From Prorocentrum cordatum (Eukaryota > Sar > Dinophyceae > Prorocentrales > Prorocentraceae): DNA of 64,000 nt. Numbering within the stretch: the first letter of the stretch is position 1; every line of letters starts with the position of its first letter. The DNA lies in assembly GCA_963575745.1 (NCBI GenBank), contig CAUYUJ010005002.1, positions 1,016,979 through 1,080,978 on the forward strand. The letters run 5' to 3'. Below the pieces are notes generated by a model. The model was not told the origin of the DNA, did not search any database, and saw nothing but the letters and a program-made list of their open reading frames with translations. Position numbers and translations under genes: made by a program. Below are positions 38,881 through 49,760 of this stretch, piece by piece.

Positions 38881-41395
38881 ACCACGCCCGCCTCCCTCGC
38901 CCAACTCATGACGGGCAGCAGGAAGGTCTGTGGGCCGTCCACATACAAGCGGTGGCAGGCCCGAGCAGTTTTCGCGGACAGGGATGAGGATCCCGTCCCG
39001 CCTTCGACCAAGGGGGCGTTTCTTCCCATGAGTGTTGCGGACGAGGTCCTGGGGATCATGTCTGAGGCTGAGACGCCCCCCGCCTCCATTTTACAAGAAA
39101 GTTTCAGGACCCTTGGGCACCAAATGGAGCAGTCAGGTCGTGTGCTGTTTTGCTCTCTCTTCGCTTCGCATACAAGGAGGTCATCTGCGGGGTCTTAGTG
39201 CGAAGTGCAACGGTCGGTCTGAACACCCCTCCTACCGAGAGCAGTCAGGCCTTGGAGGTCAAGTATGCTGCCCAGGGCCTTCACCCTCGCACGGGCAAGG
39301 CCTTGGATCCGGTCTAGTTTTGTGGAGGGGGCCCTGTAGGTCCCTGGCCAGGCTCAGTCAAACCTGTGCCGTCGGGCGCCCAATTGATGAGCCCCCTCTG
39401 TACTGCCGTACACGTTGCATTCATGTTGCGGTTGGTGCGGTCCCTCTCAGTCGGGCGGTTACGACTGGTTCCCGCCTTGGTTGCTCGCTCCCTTCCCTCT
39501 CAGCGGCCGCAGTTGCTCCCAGAAGGCTTCGCGCTGGAGTAATTCGCCGCCCCGCTTGGTCCCTGCTTTTCTGGCTACGCGCTTCCTCGTTCCCTCCCTC
39601 CCTCGTCGTTGTCATCGCCCTCCCTCTCCTTCGTCGGTGTCACGCATGGCCTGCCGCACGCCGCAAGGGACAAGCTCAGGGAATTAATTCTTGTTGGCAC
39701 CGACGAAAATATGGGAGCCGATCCATGCCCAAACCTGAGTTGTGAGCCCGATCCAGTGGGACCAGGACTGGGGACAGGGCTTTGTATGAATTGCCCATGC
39801 CTCGTATTTGGCCTTGTGAAACGACTATTTGCCTGTCGCTCCGTTTCGTGTCTCAATATATTGTACGTATTTTGGAGAAGGTCACGAGGTCCAGCTCATC
39901 CAATGGCCTACTTAATCGGGCAGTCGTGTAGAATAGCGACTCTTGCCGAACACCGAGGTCGCGCAGCGTGTTCTAACCATTGCGTCTTCAAGCGAGTTCC
40001 AGAAGGTAGTTCGTTCCACTGATTCCCTCCGTTCGTTGATGGTTCTTCTCTGCCCACAACACTGCTTTCCAGGCGGCGCCTGGGTTGCGAGCGAGGTGCG
40101 GCTCCCGCATGACAGCCGTCTTTGGTATTGGCTCCCACCGCTTGACACGGACGCGTGCCACATACTCTGACAGTGAGTCTTCCCATCATCACCACCCCGC
40201 TTGCAGCTGACTCACGTGCCACTCGAGAGAGGCATGTTGCACATCTCGTTGCCATCAAAACGAGCAGGCAGACGGAGCACCAATAACTGCAACGTCAGTC
40301 CTATCGTGGCTTGGTCTGTTCAGTGTGAACCGCGCGTTGCCGGCCTCAGCTGAGCAGACAACACACAAGACGTTGGTATAGATGTCCGGCAAAGTTGGAA
40401 TTCCGAGCGTTGCAATATTACTCCGATGTTTTCGAGAGGAACGAGTGCCAGTCCCTAGCCATGGCCGAGCCGCGAAGTCCGCTGCTTCACCAACCGTAGT
40501 CGCTAAGCTGTCGCGCCTCGGTAGGCCATTGTTTTCCTGAAGGGTAAGGCTTCAAAGGTACCGAAAGAAAGGGCAGCTGAATTAGTGCCAGGAGAAGAAC
40601 AGACGAGCATCCCAGCGGGACAATGCACAGCCTCCCCGCCCCTCCCTCGCCACCCCCTGCGTGGGGACCATGGGGAGCGCAACCCAAACCGACCCCGCGC
40701 CGAGGGGAACCATGCGGAACAGCGCGCTCCCGACTTCTCAACGGAAAGACCCTGGGGACCATGACAGAGCAACCTGGGCGGGTCAGTGCAGCAAAGAGTT
40801 TCTGGGCTCGTCGGCCCTCCGAGCGGCCCTCCCCTGCTGAGCGTCATGCGCCTTCGGCCGGTGAGGAGGGGCGGTGCTGGCAGGAGCTTGCGCAAGAGCT
40901 GCGCAGGAGCCGGGCGTGCAGAGCAGTGCAACATGTCGACAGTTGCGCGATGCCATCTCCGTGAGGTGGCATCGCGCATCCAGTCGTGAGGAGGAGGAGA
41001 AGCAGCGGGAAGGATGAGCAGGAGGAGGATGTTGTAGACAGATCCTGAAAAACGGCGCTGGCGGCGCGAGAGGCCACCGTGCTACCCATGGTGAGAGTCG
41101 AAGCCAACACCAGGCACGGCAGGGACCCTCCTGAGACACTCCTGCACGCTCTGAGCTCGACGCCGCGGGAGGCGGCAAAACTGGGCCTGGGTCGAGACTC
41201 TCTCCCCAAGAGCACAGGTCTCCTGGCAACGCCTGGCGCGAAATGCCGCCTTCCGTTTGGCCCCCCAATCTGCTCCGCCCCTCCGGAAATGACCAGGCCG
41301 CCGCCTCTTCCCAAGGATCGAGGGACGCGTCTTGGCTCGGCATGGCGCTCGCTGCTCTTGGCGCCTCCGCCCCCACCGCCCCGCCGGACCCTACG
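38881..41395. other. Unassigned region
   Basis: No gene recognised. Open frames up to 237 codons (39032-39745, plus) and 208 codons (41409-40783, minus) lack motifs. A perfect 11-bp inverted repeat GCGCGATGCCA/TGGCATCGCGC at 40945-40955 and 40967-40977 could form a stable hairpin with an 11-base loop. The part to about 39200 may be the 3' end of LINE B. Confidence 0.3.
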
Positions 41396-41489
41396 GTTGA
41401 GTCGGGCATGTCCCTCTACATGAGGAATATTCAACTTTCAAAAAATTAGCCTAACGAAGGACCCAACCATGTGCAGATGCGAGTACCGC

Positions 41490-42545
41490 ATTGTGGGTAC
41501 CCGTTTCGGTGGAGCTCCTATGGGGCCACGAAACTTGTGAAGGGTGCGCCGGAATTGGTGGCGCGGACGCATGTGGACACCGCCACTGGGGCCTTCGGTG
41601 TAGCTCCCTATGGGGCCACGAAGCGCTGCCCTGGGCGAGGGAGACGCATGCGAACTGCGCCATTGGGACCTTCGCTGGAGCTCCTTATGGGGCCACGAAG
41701 CGCTGCCATGGGTGGGGGAGACGCATGCGAACTGCGCCTCTGGCGCCTTCGGTGGAGCTCCCTATGGGGCCACGAAGCGCTGTCCTGTGTCGGAGAGACA
41801 CATGCGAACACCCCGATTGAGGCCTTCGGTGGAGCTCCCTATGGGGCCACGAAACGCTGCCCTGGGTGAAGGAACCGCATGCGAACACCCCCAGTGGGGC
41901 CTTCGGTGGAGCTCCCTATTGGGCCACGAAGCGCTGCCCTGGGTGGGGGAACCGCATGCGCCCACCCCCAGTGGGGCCTTCGGTGGAGCTCCTTATGGGG
42001 CCACGAAACGCTGCCCTGGGTGGGGGAATTGCATGCGCACACCCCCACTGGGGCCTTCGGTGGAGCTCCCTATGGGGCCACGAAACGCTGCCCTGGGTGA
42101 AGGAACCGCATGCGCCCACCCCCACTGGGGCCTTCGGTGGAGCTCCCTATGAAACCACGAAGCGCTGCCCTGGGTGGGGGAACCGCATGCGCCCACCCCC
42201 ACTGGGGCCTTCGGTGGACCCCTTCTGTGGGGCCACGAATCGCTGCCCTGGGGGGGGAACCGCATGCGCCCACCCCCACTGGGGCCTTCGGTGGAGCTCC
42301 CTGTGGGGCCACGAATCGCTGCCCTGGGTGAGGGAACCGCATGCGCCCACCCCCACTGGAGCCTTCGGTGGAGTTCCCTGTGGTGCCACGAATCGCTGCC
42401 CTGGGTGAAAGAGCCGCATGCGAACACCCCCACTGGGGCCTTCGGTGGAGCTCCCTGTGGGGCCACGGATCGCTGCCCTGGGTGAAAGAACCGCATGCGA
42501 ACACCCCCACTGGGGCCTTCGGTGGAGCTCCCTATGGGGCTACGA
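41490..42545. repeat. 77-bp satellite, block 1
   Basis: About 13-14 monomers with landmarks CCTTCGGTGGAGCTCCCTAT, GGGGCCACGAAGCGCTGCCC and GGAACCGCATGCG. The first monomers carry GCGAACTGCGCC instead of GCGAACACCCCC and are the most diverged. The block ends in a non-satellite tail (from about 42545) that starts GTGTGAGAGGTGTGCCGAGA. All open frames across it on both strands are produced by the repeat (77 is not a multiple of three). Confidence 0.9.
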
Positions 42546-42690
42546 AACGTGTGAGAGGTGTGCCGAGAGCAGAGGCAAGGAGGGGGAGGAGGGATGAGGG
42601 GGAGGAGGGCGGGAAGGAAAGAAGGAAGGAAGGAACGCGGGGCGCTGTCTCTTCAAAACGAAGACCCAAAAGCACAGGATGGTTGGGAAC
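42546..42690. repeat. Satellite block tail, copy 1
   Basis: Contains GCCGAGAGCAGAGGCAAGGA, a GGA/GAAGGAA-rich run, GGGGCGCTGTCTC and ACAGGATGGTTGGGA. The same order recurs at about 44172-44310 and 46325-46450, so it closes each satellite block. Confidence 0.85.
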
Positions 42691-44171
42691 AACCTTCGGT
42701 GGAGTATCCTATGGGGCCACGAAACGCTGCCCTGGGTGAAGGAACCGCATGCGAACGCCCCCAGTGGGGCCTTCGGTGGAGCTCCCTATGGGGCCACGAA
42801 TCGCTGCCCTGGGTGAAGGAACCGCATGCGAACACCCCCAGTGGGGCCTTCGGTGGAGCTCCCTATGAGGCCACGAAGCGCTGCCCTGGGTGAAGGAACC
42901 GCATGCGAACACCCCCATTGGGGCCTTCGGTAGAGCTCCCTGTATGGCCACGAAGCGCTGCCCTGGGTGAAGGAACCGCATGCGAACACCCCCACTGGGG
43001 CCTTCGGTGGAGCTCCCTGTGGGGCCACGAATCGCTGCCCTGGGCGAAGGAACCGCATGCGAACACCCCCCAGCAGGGCCTTCGGTGGAGCCCCCTATGG
43101 GGCCACGGAGCGTTGCCCTGTGTGAAGGAACCGCATGCGAACACCCCCAGTAGGGCCTTCGGTAGAGCTCCCTATGGGGCCACGAAGCGCTGCCCTGTGT
43201 GAAGGAACCGCATGCGAACACCCCCACTGGGGCCTTCGGTGGAGCTCCATATATGGCATCGAGTCGCTGCCCTGGGTGAAGGAACCGCGTGCGAACACCC
43301 CCACTGGGGCATTCGGTGGAGCTCCCTGTGGGGCCACGAGTCGCTGCCCTGGGTGAAGGAATCGCATGCGAACACCCCGATTGGGGCCTTCGGTGGAGCT
43401 CCCTATGAGGCCACGAATCACTACCGTGGGTGAGGGAACCGCATGCGAACACCCCAAGTGGCGCCTTCGGTGGAGCTCCCTGTGGGGCCACGAATCGCTG
43501 CCCTGGGCGAAGGAACCGCATGCGAACACCCCCAGTGGGGCCTTCGGTGGAGCTCCTTATGGGGCCACGAAGCGCTGCCCTGGGTGCAGGAACCGCATGC
43601 GAACACCCCCAGTGGGGCCTTCGGTGGAGCTCCCTATGGGGCCACGAAGCGCTGCCCTGGGTGAGGGAACCGCATGAGCCCACCCCCAGTGGGGCCTTTC
43701 GGTGGAGTGCCACGAAACGCTGTCCTGGGTGGGGGAGCCGCATGCGAACACCCCCACTGGGGCCTTCGGTAGAGCTCCCTCTATGGCCACGAAACGCTGC
43801 CCTGGGAACCGTATGCGAACACCCCCACTGGGGCCTTCGGTGGAGCTCCCTGTGGGGCCACGAATCGCTGCCCTGGGGGGGGGGAACCGCATGCGCCCAC
43901 CCCCACTGGGGCCTTCGGTGGAGCTCCCCATGGGGCCACGAATCGCTGCCCTGGGTGAGGGAACCGCATGCGCCCACCCCCACTGGAGCCTTCGGTGGAG
44001 TTCCCTGTGGGGCCACGAAACGCTGCTCTGGGTGAAGGAACCGCATGCGAGCACCCCCACTGGAGCCTTCGGTGGAGCTCCCTGTGGGGCCACGGATCGC
44101 TGCCCTGGGTGAAAGAACCGCATGCGAACACCCCCACTGGGGCCTTCGGTGGAGCTCCCTATGGGGCTACG
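42691..44171. repeat. 77-bp satellite, block 2
   Basis: About 19 monomers, moderately diverged. Several have small indels (for example a shortened unit near 43695 and one at 43800), and there are variants GCCCACCCCCACT and TGTGGGGCCACGAATCGC. Confidence 0.9.
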
Positions 44172-44379
44172 AAGCGTGCGGGACGTGTGCCGAGAGCAGA
44201 GGCAAGGAGGGGGAGGAGGGAGGAGGGGGAGGAGGAGGAAGGAGGAAGGTGGGACGCGGGGCGCTGTCTCGTCAAAACGAGGACCCAACCCCACAGGATG
44301 GTTGGGAATTATCCTGGCGAAAGACCCAACCATAAGCAATTGTTGGTAACGCGTTGTGGGTGCCGCTTTCGGTGGGGCT
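44172..44379. repeat. Satellite block tail, copy 2, plus block head
   Basis: Tail GCCGAGAGCAGAGGCAAGGA through ACAGGATGGTTGGGAATTAT. It is followed by a head GACCCAACCATAAGC ... GCGTTGTGGGTGCC that matches the very start of block 1 (GACCCAACCATGTGC ... CGCATTGTGGGTACC at 41459-41503). A head-array-tail unit was therefore duplicated. Confidence 0.8.
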
Positions 44380-46324
44380 CCATATGGGGCCACGAAGCGC
44401 TGCCTTGGATGGGGGAACCGCATGCGGACTGCGCCACCGGGGCGGGCCTTCGGTGGAGCTGCCCTATGGGGCTACGAAACGCTGCCCTGGGTGGGGGAAC
44501 CGCATGCGAACTGCGCCACTGGGGCCTTCGGTGGAGCTCCCTATGGGGCCACGAAACGCTGCCCTGGGTGGGGGAACCGCATGCGAACACCGCCACTGGG
44601 GCCTTCGGTGGAGCTCCCTATGGGGCCACGAAACGCTGCCCTGGGTGGGGGAACCGCATGCGAACACCCCCACTGGGGCCTTCGGTGGAGCTCCCTATGG
44701 GGCCACGAAACGCTGCCCTGGGTGGGGGAACCGCATGCGAACACCCCCACTGGGGCCTTCGGTGGAGCTCCCTATGGGGCCACGAAACGCTGCCCTGGGT
44801 GGGGGAACCGCATGCGAACACCCCCACTGGGGCCTTCGGTGGAGCTCCCTATGGGGCTACGAAACGCTGCCCTGGGTGGGGGAACCGCATGCGAACACCC
44901 CCACTGGGGCCTTCGGTGGAGCTCCCTATGGGGCCACGAAACGCTGCCCTGGGTGGGGGAACCGCATGCGAACACCCCCACTGGGGCCTTCGGTGGAGCT
45001 CCCTATGGGGCCACGAAACGCTGCCCTGGGTGGGGGAACCGCATGCGAACACCCCCACTGGGGCCTTCGGTGGAGCTCCCTATGGGGCTACGAAACGCTG
45101 CCCTGGGTGGGGGAACCGCATGCGAACACCCCCACTGGGGCCTTCGGTGGAGCTCCCTATGGGGCTACGAAACGCTGCCCTGGGTGGGGGAACCGCATGC
45201 GAACACCCCCACTGGGGCCTTCGGTGGAGCTCCCTATGGGGCCACGAAACGCTGCCCTGGGTGGGGGAACCGCATGCGAACACCCCCACTGGGGCCTTCG
45301 GTGGAGCTCCCTATGGGGCCACGAAACGCTGCCCTGGGTGGGGGAACCGCATGCGAACACCCCCACTGGGGCCTTCGGTGGAGCTCCCTATGGGGCCACG
45401 AAACGCTGCCCTGGGTGGGGGAACCGCATGCGAACACCCCCACTGGGGCCTTCGGTGGAGCTCCCTATGGGGCCACGAAACGCTGCCCTGGGTGGGGGAA
45501 CCGCATGCGAACACCCCCACTGGGGCCTTCGGTGGAGCTCCCTATGGGGCCACGAAACGCTGCCCTGGGTGGGGGAACCGCATGCGAACACCCCCACTGG
45601 GGCCTTCGGTGGAGCTCCCTATGGGGCCACGAAACGCTGCCCTGGGTGGGGGAACCGCATGCGAACACCCCCACTGGGGCCTTCGGTGGAGCTCCCTATG
45701 GGGCTACGAAACGCTGCCCTGGGTGGGGGAACCGCATGCGAACACCCCCACTGGGGCCTTCGGTGGAGCTCCCTATGGGGCCACGAAACGCTGCCCTGGG
45801 TGGGGGAACCGCATGCGAACACCCCCACTGGGGCCTTCGGTGGAGCTCCCTATGGGGCTACGAAACGCTGCCCTGGGTGGGGGAACCGCATGCGAACACC
45901 CCCACTGGGGCCTTCGGTGGAGCTCCCTATGGGGCCACGAAACGCTGCCCTGGGTGGGGGAACCGCATGCGAACACCCCCACTGGGGCCTTCGGTGGAGC
46001 TCCCTATGGGGCCACGAAACGCTGCCCTGGGTGGGGGAACCGCATGCGAACACCCCCACTGGGGCCTTCGGTGGAGCTCCCTATGGGGCCACGAAACGCT
46101 GCCCTGGGTGGGGGAACCGCATGCGAACACCCCCACTGGGGCCTTCGGTGGAGCTCCCTATGGGGGCGCTGCCCTGGGTGGGGGAACCGCATGCGAACAC
46201 CCCCACTGGGGCCTTCGGTGGAGCTCCCCATGGGGCCACAAAGCGCTGCCCTGGGTGGGGGAACCGCATGCGAACACCCCCACTGGGGCCTTCGGTGGAG
46301 CTCCCATATGGGGCTACGAAACGC
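44380..46324. repeat. 77-bp satellite, block 3 (homogenised)
   Basis: About 25 monomers, nearly identical through 44640-46140, differing mainly at one site (GGGGCCACG versus GGGGCTACG). One monomer is shortened at about 46160-46175. Each monomer contains two 8-bp palindromes, GGAGCTCC and CGCATGCG, the latter centred in a GGGGG/CCCCC-flanked dyad. Open frames of up to 786 codons across it are artefacts. Confidence 0.95.
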
Positions 46325-46450
46325 GTGAGAGGTGCGCCGAGAGCAGAGGCAAGGAGGGGGAGGAGGGAGGAGGGGGAGGGGCAGCGGGAGGAGTGGACGC
46401 GGGGCGCTGTCTCTTCAAAACGAGGACCCAACACCACAGGATGGTTGGGA
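46325..46450. repeat. Satellite block tail, copy 3
   Basis: Third copy of the GCCGAGAGCAGAGGCAAGGA ... ACAGGATGGTTGGGA tail, directly before the right interior of the MITE. Confidence 0.85.
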
Positions 46451-46610
46451 AAAACAGAACAACACAACAACATAGTCTGGGGACGCATGTTGCTTGTTTA
46501 AGAGACAACAGAAAACAGCAGTTTCAAATATCGTTGGAATATGTTTGGACTATTGTGTAATTGTCTTACAAGACCCGCCTGTAGGAGGACACGCCCGACC
46601 GAACCCTGCG

Positions 46611-47535
46611 GGACGCGTGCCCCCACCAGCTTGGAGCTCACGGCGGGCGGCGGGTTGGCCTGCTGGGCAGCCGCCCCCCCCTGGGCCAGGAACGCCGTCT
46701 CTCGGAGGGCCCTGCGGAGGTCCCTCCCGTCTGGGACGGAGCACCTTTCTGGCAATCCTGGACAACTGCTCCTGCCCTGTGGCAGTTCTGCCCAAGGCGT
46801 CGCCTTTTCAGACGTTTGCAGTCCACCCCGGCCACGCGGCCACGGTCGTGGCAGCAGTGAAGGGATAGGTCCCCCCAGGATCATGATGATGAGGATGATG
46901 AGGCGGAGGAGGAAAAGGAGGAGGAGGAGGAGGAGGAGGAGGGGGAGGAGGAGGAGGAGGAGTGGAAGGAGGCGACGGCCCCGGCGGGATGGGGGCGTGG
47001 AAGGTTCTACGAGAGTTTTGCCGACCTGAAGCGCGACCACCCGCACATCCAGGGGGGCTGCCGCCGCCGCGGACCTCAGAGACCCTTGGGGGTTCACACA
47101 TCGACATTTGGGGTGTGGAGGAGAGGGCGGCAGAGGATGAGGAGGCGGGAGGGGGAGGTGCTGGCAGTCGCTCGGCGGGAAGAAGACACCTCTGGTAGGT
47201 GGCCTTGCTGCGCGGCTCGTGCACGCTCCCCGTTCGTCCCCCTTCCGATTGGCACGGGCTGCTCCATTGTTGCCCTTACTGTGCGAGTGCGAGTGCGAAA
47301 TGGATGAGGATGGCAGTCGTGAACGGTCCCCGATTCAGTCGTGCCCCCCGGCCTCCTGTCGCACGGCTTGGGGAAGAGAAGCCACGCGCGCGGAGGTATG
47401 CATGAAGTGGGCGCGATCTTCGCACAGATGATTGGCGTTTGAGTTGATGCAGCCTAGCGAAAAAGTGCGCCAAAACCTTGCACTGAAGCAGCCGATAGGC
47501 TCAGGCGCATGGCTTGCTGGAGCCTTGTGCAGGCA
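46611..47535. other. Unassigned region with a GGA-triplet tract
   Basis: AGG/GGA triplets at about 46895-46965. Open frames on both strands are low-complexity (poly-Arg, poly-Leu, poly-Pro). No gene recognised. Confidence 0.4.
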
Positions 47536-47715
47536 TGTGCACATTGTTCTTTTCTAGTTGTTCGAAAGTTATTTGGGTTTCTGGGGGGGCCAAGATCCTT
47601 TCATTTCTAATTGTTCTATCCTGGGCCTCTTCCTGGTCACTGGGGGGCCAGGAACAATTAGAAACGAGCACAATTAGAAATGAGCACGATCAGGAATGAA
47701 CGACGTGTACCTCGA
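47536..47715. repeat. Dispersed foldback repeat FB3, copy 2
   Basis: Perfect 13-bp inverted arms TTTCTAATTGTTC (47604-47616) and GAACAATTAGAAA (47652-47664), with CCTGGG and GGCCAGG adding inner symmetry. Immediately after come three 16-bp tandem units (AATTAGAAACGAGCAC, AATTAGAAATGAGCAC, GATCAGGAATGAACGA). Copy 1 is at 26560-26715. Confidence 0.85.
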
Positions 47716-48060
47716 GGCATCGCACCAACGGTGCGTGCGTGCGGGTGTCTGTGCAATCACTTCTTTCTCTCGGGGTGGTCGGGGCACCTCCTCGTGCGGC
47801 ACACCCCCGCGCCCCGTCTCCACGGCGCTGGCGCCTGGGCCGTCTTCGGCCCGTGCCCCGCCATGCCCGGCTCACGCGCTCTGCTTCCTGCGAAGTGCAG
47901 CCCGCCGCATCTTGCCCGCGCAGTGTGGGCTCAAAGGGGCCGCCTTTTTCCTCACAGCAGAAGAAGCTGCCTGCAAACAAACTTGCATGTGTATTGTGCA
48001 AATACGCCGAGCCCCCTCCCAGGGCGTCCTCCATCTCGCTCACATCTGATGTACGCTCCC
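47716..48060. other. Unassigned spacer
   Basis: No gene recognised; open frames on both strands lack motifs. Confidence 0.25.
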
Positions 48061-49760
48061 GGTGCCGCGCTTCCCGGCCTTCCAGGGAGCCCCCACAATG
48101 CCCACAGACAGTCCAAGACGACCCCAAGAAGCCCCCACAATGTAACATAATTGCCCAAGACGCTCCCAAGCAACTCAGGATAGATTTCGAGCGGCTGTCC
48201 AGGCTCCCAGGAGGCCTACAAGAGACCTCAAGAGAGCTCTGAGAGGCCTCTCGAGAGCGCCCGGGGAACCCAACATCGTTAATTCTGGTGTTTTTGTTGC
48301 AGGTTTTTTGGCCTTCTCACCACTCCATGTTCCCAACGCTCCAGGACGGCCGAAGAGGCCCCCAATACCGCCCCAGAGGCCCCCAAGACGGCCCCAAGAC
48401 GGGCCAAGACGGCACCAAGACTGCCGAAGAGGCGCCCAGGACAGCCCCATACCACCCAAGAACAGGCCCCATATGCCCAAGAGCGGGAGCAGGAGGCCGC
48501 CAGAAACCTCCGAGAGGACTCCGGGACCCCCCAGAGGCTTCCAACACACCCCAGACCCCCGAGAGGCCCGACGAGGCCCCAAACAATCCCCGACGAGGCC
48601 CCCAAGAAGGCCCAAGAGAGCTTCGAGATCCTTCCCGAGAGAGCCCGAAAAGGATAAGATCGTTGCTTCCCAATGGTTTTTTGTCAACTGTTTTCGCCTT
48701 CTCACGTTTGGTTTCCAACGCTCCAAGACCGAGGAATTTGAACAGAAAAAGAATATAATTTCATATTTCCCCTCCCCCCCCAAAAAAGTGCGCGCCCCCT
48801 CCTGCCGGGGGTCCCACACCTTCCCGGAACATCTCGTGTCCTCACGGGGAGGCCCCCCAAAATGCAACGACGAGGCCCCCCAAACAGCCCAAGAGAGCTT
48901 CGAGAGCCGTCCCGAGAGAGCCCGAAGAGGGTAAAAGCGTTGATTTTTCTGCCTTCTCACGTTTTCTGGCTTCAACGCTCCAAGCCCCAGGAATTTGGAA
49001 AAACAAACAAATAATTTCAGAGACACCGTTTTTTACACATTCAACAGATGCGCGCCCGCGCGCCCCCTCCTCCCGGGGGTCCCACACCTTCCCGGAACAT
49101 TTGCAGAACGCTCCTGGCATCGCGCTTCCCGACCTCCCGGGAGCCCCCAAAACGCCCATGGACAGCCCAAGACGACCCCAAGAAGCCCCCATGCAGAACG
49201 TCAAAAAAAGGCCCAAGACGCTCCCAAGCAACCCAGGATAGGTTTCGGGCGACTGTTCAGGCTCCCAGGAGGCCTCCAAGAGACCTCAAGAGAGCTCCGA
49301 AAGGCCTCCCGAGAGCGCCTGGAGAACCAACAATTGTTCATTTCCTAATATTTCAGCCGTTTTTTGGCTTTCTCACAATTTCATGTTTCCAACGCTCCAA
49401 GACGGCCGACGAGGCCCCGAATACCGCCCCGAGGCTGGCCAAGATGGCCCCAAGACTGCCGAAGAGGCGCCACGGACAGCTCCAGACCACCCTGGAACAG
49501 GCCCAAGATGAGCCCAAGAGCGGGAGCAGGAGGCCGCCAGAAACCTCCGAGAAGACTCCGGGACCCCCCAGAGGCTTCCAACACACCCCAGACCCTTGAG
49601 AGGCTCCCAGGAAATCCCCGACGAGGCCCCCAAGAAGGCCCAAGAGAGCTTCTAGAGCCGTCCCGAGAGAGCCCGAAGAGGGTAAACTCGTTGCTTTCCA
49701 GTGGTTTTTGTCAACGTTGTTTGCCTTCTCACGTTGTCCCGCTTCCAATGCTCCAAGACC
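48061..49760. repeat. Tandem duplication (~1.05 kb unit) of a degenerate repeat tract
   Basis: The order GAGCCCCC, AAGACGACCCCAAGAAGCCC, GGATAGRTTTCG, then CCAACGCTCC and GAGCGGGAGCAGGAGGCCGC, runs once from about 48085 to 48700 and again from about 49140 to 49745, offset roughly 1.03-1.06 kb. A shorter partial unit with CCAACGCTCCAAG and GGGGGTCCCACACCTTCCCG is repeated at about 48700-48840 and 48960-49100. Peptides in all frames are Pro/Arg/Lys-rich shadows. Confidence 0.75.

Larger units (their letters stand above)
41396..46604. mobile_element. MITE family TM1 copy expanded by a 77-bp satellite array
   Basis: The left terminus GTTGAGTCGGGCATGTCC (41396 on) and the right terminus (complement GTTCGGTCGGGCGTGTCC, ending 46604) are the inverted ends of the 160-bp MITE at 30969-31128. 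Interior landmarks are shared as well: AGGAATATTCA after the left end, and ACATAGTCTGGGGACGCATG, ATCGTTGGAATA and CGCCTGTAGGAGGACA before the right end. About 5 kb of satellite lies between them. Flanking CCTACG (41390-41395) and CCTGCG (46605-46610) may be a target-site duplication with one mismatch. No transposase gene is present. Confidence 0.75.

Noticed and set aside
41490-46324. CRISPR array or tRNA-derived repeat
   Set aside because: The 77-bp units are contiguous without unique spacers. Although the length is near that of a tRNA, there is no convincing A-box/B-box pair or cloverleaf.
43968-46560. Open frames of 786, 734 and 715 codons over the 77-bp array
   Set aside because: All three plus-strand phases and much of the minus strand are open because a 77-bp unit without stops cycles through every frame. 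There is no start context and no domain, and the peptide repeat simply mirrors the DNA period.
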